Positions 5,132-8,115 of a DNA stretch of 8,115 nucleotides are shown piece by piece (the stretch's first letter is position 1; every line of letters starts with the position of its first letter). The notes beneath the pieces were generated by a model, which was given only the letters and a program-made list of their open reading frames with translations, did no database searches and had not been told where the DNA came from. Source of the DNA: an uncultured Eubacteriales bacterium (GTDB lineage: Bacteria; Bacillota; Clostridia; Oscillospirales; Acutalibacteraceae); contig CAKSDF010000089.1 in NCBI GenBank assembly GCA_934444695.1, forward strand, positions 1 to 8,115, written 5' to 3'. The translations under genes and the position numbers were made by a program.

Positions 5132-5854
5132 TTGAAGATTATAATTATCCGACACGGCGACCCCGATTATGAGCACGACACACTGACACCAAAGGGCATT
5201 AAAGAGGCCGAGCTTTTGACCAAAAGAACGGTTAATATGGGTATAGACGAAATATGGTGTTCACCCTTAGGGCGGGCAAAGGCCACCGCAGAGGGCACCG
5301 TAAAGGCTCTCGGCAAAACTCCGAGAATCGAAAGCTGGCTGAGAGAATTCGATGCTCTCGTCCCCCAGCCCGAAACCGGCAATCTCAGCTATGCCTGGGA
5401 TTTCCGCCCGAGAATTTACCAAAACGACGATCTTATCTATTCCGACAGATGGATGGAATCTCCTCTTTACAACACCGAGGATTTCAAGATAAAATACGAG
5501 CAGCTTTGCCGAGGAATTGATGAAATGCTAGCCGTTCACGGCTACAAAAAGAAGGGACGCATTTTCACCACCGAAAAAGGAAACGACGATACCCTTGCTC
5601 TCTTTTGCCATTTCGGTGTGGAAGGGTTTATTCTGTCCTACCTTTTCAGCACCAGTCCTCACTTTTTCCATCAGAATTTTGTTGCCCTGCCCACATCGGT
5701 AACCACCATATACACCGAGGAACGGGAGGAGGGTATCATTGCTTTCCGATGCTGCGGATACGGCGATATTTCTCACCTTTATGCCGGCAACGAGCCGCCC
5801 TCATTTTCGGCAAGATTTTGCGAGAAATTTGATTCTCCCGACCGCCACGATTAA
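5132..5854 (+). CDS. Histidine phosphatase family protein (phosphoglycerate mutase-like)
   Basis: The 240-residue protein belongs to the histidine phosphatase clan (branch 1), cytoplasmic enzymes that pass phosphate through a phosphohistidine. The catalytic RHG motif is R7-H8-G9 directly after the first strand. R48 in SPLGRAKATAE, E72 in LREFD and the second histidine H160 in CHFGVEG complete the expected phosphate pocket, so it should be active. Between them lies an insertion (about 73-150) rich in aromatics (YAWDFRPRIYQ, SDRWMESPLYN), longer than in small SixA-like or CobC-like members, and probably a substrate lid. The protein is not a typical dPGM glycolytic enzyme: the RHG is followed by DPDYEHD instead of the usual G(E/Q)SxxN. 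The substrate cannot be inferred. Translation starts at a TTG. The gene appears monocistronic, from the promoter at 4929-4957 to the terminator at 5953-6006. Confidence 0.88.
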   Translation: MKIIIIRHGDPDYEHDTLTPKGIKEAELLTKRTVNMGIDEIWCSPLGRAKATAEGTVKALGKTPRIESWLREFDALVPQPETGNLSYAWDFRPRIYQNDDLIYSDRWMESPLYNTEDFKIKYEQLCRGIDEMLAVHGYKKKGRIFTTEKGNDDTLALFCHFGVEGFILSYLFSTSPHFFHQNFVALPTSVTTIYTEEREEGIIAFRCCGYGDISHLYAGNEPPSFSARFCEKFDSPDRHD

Positions 5855-5868
5855 TTTAAAAGTATTTT

Positions 5869-5916
5869 AAAAAAAGAACAAGCGCGGTGCCCCCTTCAAC
5901 GACTATCGGACACCGC
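5869..5916 (-). terminator. Secondary hairpin between convergent genes
   Basis: GCGGTG (5884-5889) and CACCGC (5911-5916) form a 6-bp stem, extended by CC/GG across one bulged A. In the leftward transcript a run of seven U (5875-5869) follows, 8 bases after the stem, so it may be a backup terminator for the ATPase gene. For rightward transcripts there is no U-run and it would only protect the mRNA end. Confidence 0.45.
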
Positions 5917-5952
5917 ACAAAGATTTTACAACGCCGAAATTTCACAACACAA

Positions 5953-6006
5953 AAAACGAGCGCTCAGCGGGTTTAAAACACTCTGCCGACGCTCGTTTTA
6001 TTTTTA
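5953..6006. terminator. Bidirectional intrinsic terminator between the convergent phosphatase and ATPase genes
   Basis: AAAACGAGCG (5953-5962) and CGCTCGTTTT (5990-5999) are perfectly complementary over 10 bp, and a few further pairs (CAG/CTG) are possible inside. Rightward transcripts end in TTTTATTTTTATT. Leftward transcripts end in TTTTTTGTGTT. It lies 98 bases after the phosphatase stop and about 97 bases after the ATPase stop, so it serves both genes. Confidence 0.88.
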
Positions 6007-6096
6007 TTATGTTTTATCCAGCCGTGTGATATGACCGCTTGTGTTACGCCTAACAGCAGCGATGCTCATCAAGACTTCGCAAAAAGCAAACGTGCA

Positions 6097-8115
6097 TCAC
6101 TCGGCAATCGCAGCTTTAAGGCTGCTCTGCTGCTCTAAAGCTTCATCTTCCTCATTTTTTGCGGGAAGAAGATTGGTCATACTTTTAAGGCTTATGCCAA
6201 GAGTGGAAGTATTGTGCAAAAGTGCCGAAAGGGTGGGCTGAATAATTCCCGTCACGCCCAAAAGTATCAGCAGGAAATTAAATCCGACGATGAACCGATA
6301 GTTCCTGTCAATACGTGACATAAGCTCGGTCGAAAGCTTTCTTAAAACAACAAGCTGAGAAAGATTCTCCGACGAAACGGTTATATCGGCGACCTCCCTT
6401 GCAATGGCAGCGCCGCTGTTAATGGCAATACCTACATCGGCTTCCGAAAGGGCGGGAGTATCGTTGACTCCGTCGCCTATCATTATCACGCATCGACCGT
6501 TTTTGCGCTCGTTACGTATAAACTCAGCCTTGTCCTCCGGCAGCACCTCGGCGTAAAACTCATCCACACCGACGGTTTTAGCCACTGCCGCCGCAGTTTT
6601 GCGGTTGTCTCCGGTCATCATAACAACCTTGCTTATGCCTAAATCGTGCAGGCTTTTGATGATGTCTCTTGCCTCGGCTCTGAGCGGATCATAAATACAT
6701 ATAACCGCCCTAAGCACGCCCGAAACAGCAAGATAGAGATGGGAATATTCTTCCGAAAGGCTCTTAAACTTATCCTTTTCATCGGGCGGAATGGTACAGC
6801 CCTCGTCCTCGAAAACAAAGTGATAGCTTCCGATGACCACCTTCCTGTCTTCCACCGTACTGGAAATTCCGTGGGCGACGACATATTCAACCTTGGAATG
6901 ATATTCCTCGTGATTAAGTCCCCGCTTTTTGGCCTCCTCAACAACGGCGTTGGCAAGGGAATGAGGATAGTGTTCCTCAAGGCAGGCGGCGAGACGAAGC
7001 ATATCGTCTTCACTCCGTCCCGAGAAGGTGACGATCTCGGCGACTGTGGGCTTTGCATAGGTCAGTGTGCCTGTTTTGTCGAAAACCACGGTATCGGCAT
7101 TGGCCACCGCTTCAAGAAAACGGCCGCCTTTGACCGAAATGTTATGTTTATTGCCCTCTCTCATTGCCGAAAGCACGGCAATGGGCATGGAAAGCTTTAA
7201 CGCACAGGAAAAGTCCACCATCAGCACCGACAGCATTTTGGTTATGTTGCGGGTGAGAAGATATGTGAGCACCGTGCCTCCGAGGGTCAGCGGGACCAGG
7301 CGGTCTGCCAGTCTCGAGGCCTTGTCCTCGGCGGTGGATTTAAGTTTTTCCGATTGCTCGATCATTTTAACAATGCGGTCGTATCTTCCGCCGCCGGTGG
7401 TCTTTTCGACGAGGATGGTACATTCTCCTTCCTCAACCACCGTTCCGGCATAGGCATAGCTGCCGTTTACCTTTCTGACCGGCAGCGATTCACCGGTCAT
7501 AGAGGCCTGATTGACCATTGCTTCACCGTCGCAAACCTTACCGTCGAGAGGTATCATATTACCTGTGCGCACAACGATTTTATCGCCGGCCGAAATGTCG
7601 GAAAGGGGCATCAATATTTCCCCTTCTTCGGCCTTTACCCAAGCCTTATCAACATTTAAGGCCATTGCGCCCGCAAGGTCGGAAACCGATTTTTTATGGG
7701 TCCAGTCCTCGAGCATTTCGCCAAGTCCCAGCATAAACATAACCGATCCTGCGGTGCCGAAATCCCTTCTTACAAGCGAAACGGCCACAGCAGTCGCGTC
7801 AAGCACCGATACCGACAGTCTTCCCTTAATCAGAGATTGTACCCCCGCCTTTATGTATTTGGCCGAGCGGAATATGGCGATTGCCGCCCTGACAAAGGAA
7901 GGAAGAAAGAGCTTTGAAGCAAATCGGCAAAGCACCGAAAAAACAAGCTTATCCTCAAAATCGCGGTTGAGCTGACGGGATGTCCGATCGGGAACAAGCT
8001 CCTTGCTTTCGGCATTTTCAAAGGAAAAGCGGGCAAGAGCCGATATGACATCCGCTCGGGAACAGCAATAGAAAATGATGGCGTCTGCCGTGCGGTCGAA
8101 AACCGTGACATACTC
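6097..8115 (-). CDS. Heavy-metal translocating P1B-type ATPase, N-terminus outside window
   Basis: The frame is open from the right edge to TGA at 6097: 672 residues, with the true start beyond 8115 (the GTG at 7935 is internal). P1B ATPases export transition metals across the cytoplasmic membrane using ATP. In visible numbering, residues 1-35 look like the end of a degenerate ferredoxin-fold (HMA-like) domain without CxxC. Three membrane helices fall within about 70-136. TGES is at 207-210 (actuator) and a helix pair at 273-318. DKTGTLT has its phosphorylated aspartate at D346. TGDN is at 501-504 and GDGVND at 547-552 (hinge). Two final helices lie at about 607-650. The usual intramembrane CPC metal motif is F-S-C here (302-304, in DFSCALKLS), and the nucleotide-domain HP dipeptide is H-S (385-386, in HYPHSLA). 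All phosphorylation residues are intact, so it should pump. The metal cannot be assigned. The C-terminal tail is acidic then alanine-rich and has no metal motif. Confidence 0.93.
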   Translation of the reverse strand, partial: EYVTVFDRTADAIIFYCCSRADVISALARFSFENAESKELVPDRTSRQLNRDFEDKLVFSVLCRFASKLFLPSFVRAAIAIFRSAKYIKAGVQSLIKGRLSVSVLDATAVAVSLVRRDFGTAGSVMFMLGLGEMLEDWTHKKSVSDLAGAMALNVDKAWVKAEEGEILMPLSDISAGDKIVVRTGNMIPLDGKVCDGEAMVNQASMTGESLPVRKVNGSYAYAGTVVEEGECTILVEKTTGGGRYDRIVKMIEQSEKLKSTAEDKASRLADRLVPLTLGGTVLTYLLTRNITKMLSVLMVDFSCALKLSMPIAVLSAMREGNKHNISVKGGRFLEAVANADTVVFDKTGTLTYAKPTVAEIVTFSGRSEDDMLRLAACLEEHYPHSLANAVVEEAKKRGLNHEEYHSKVEYVVAHGISSTVEDRKVVIGSYHFVFEDEGCTIPPDEKDKFKSLSEEYSHLYLAVSGVLRAVICIYDPLRAEARDIIKSLHDLGISKVVMMTGDNRKTAAAVAKTVGVDEFYAEVLPEDKAEFIRNERKNGRCVIMIGDGVNDTPALSEADVGIAINSGAAIAREVADITVSSENLSQLVVLRKLSTELMSRIDRNYRFIVGFNFLLILLGVTGIIQPTLSALLHNTSTLGISLKSMTNLLPAKNEEDEALEQQSSLKAAIAE

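Noticed and set aside
5125..5172. ATG-initiated 15-codon frame overlapping the phosphatase start
   Set aside because: The ribosome site is only 1 base away and the frame is different from the gene. The TTG at 5132 has correct spacing and gives the intact RHG strand.
7933..7935. GTG as the start of the P-type ATPase
   Set aside because: The frame stays open to the right edge, with typical P1B N-terminal sequence upstream of this codon, so it is an internal valine.

Overview
The window looks like chromosomal DNA from an endospore-forming low-to-moderate G+C Firmicute, most likely a Clostridia/Oscillospirales-type gut anaerobe. The evidence is a YpeB germination protein, a TSCPD four-cysteine miniprotein, a biotin-dependent-decarboxylase type carboxyltransferase, sigma-A promoters of Gram-positive type and purine-rich Shine-Dalgarno sites. 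There are no phage, transposon, CRISPR, tRNA or rRNA signatures. The lineage is inferred from gene content, not from a search.

Layout. Positions 1-2754 read leftwards as a probable transcription unit. A strong extended -10 sigma-A promoter (2726-2754) is followed by a single-pass membrane protein of unknown function (2030-2689, TTG start), an RluB/RsuA-type pseudouridine synthase (1161-1913), and the first 309 codons of a divergent carboxyltransferase that leaves the window at position 1. No convincing terminator separates these genes, although the 231-bp gap before the carboxyltransferase holds a tandem 22-bp repeat and a leader hairpin. Positions 2805-3227 form an independent monocistronic unit, also leftward: promoter, an 89-aa TSCPD-type protein, and an intrinsic terminator. 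Rightwards, 3408-4751 encodes YpeB, preceded by a candidate forespore (sigma-G-like) promoter. A 380-bp non-coding stretch follows, with a good sigma-A promoter and a pair of GTGCAC-centred repeats, and leads into a histidine phosphatase (5132-5854, TTG start). Two hairpins separate it from the convergent last gene, a P1B-type metal ATPase (6097 to beyond 8115, leftward, N-terminus outside the window).

How the genes relate. The window is mostly a set of independent housekeeping or stress modules rather than one pathway: rRNA modification, acyl-CoA/biotin carboxyl transfer, spore germination, a phosphatase and metal export. I do not see clear evidence of a novel multi-gene system. The points most worth a second look are the non-canonical membrane metal motif and altered HP motif of the ATPase, the degenerate active-site loops of the carboxyltransferase, the repeat-bearing long leader of the phosphatase gene, and a ypeB gene with no sleB partner beside it.
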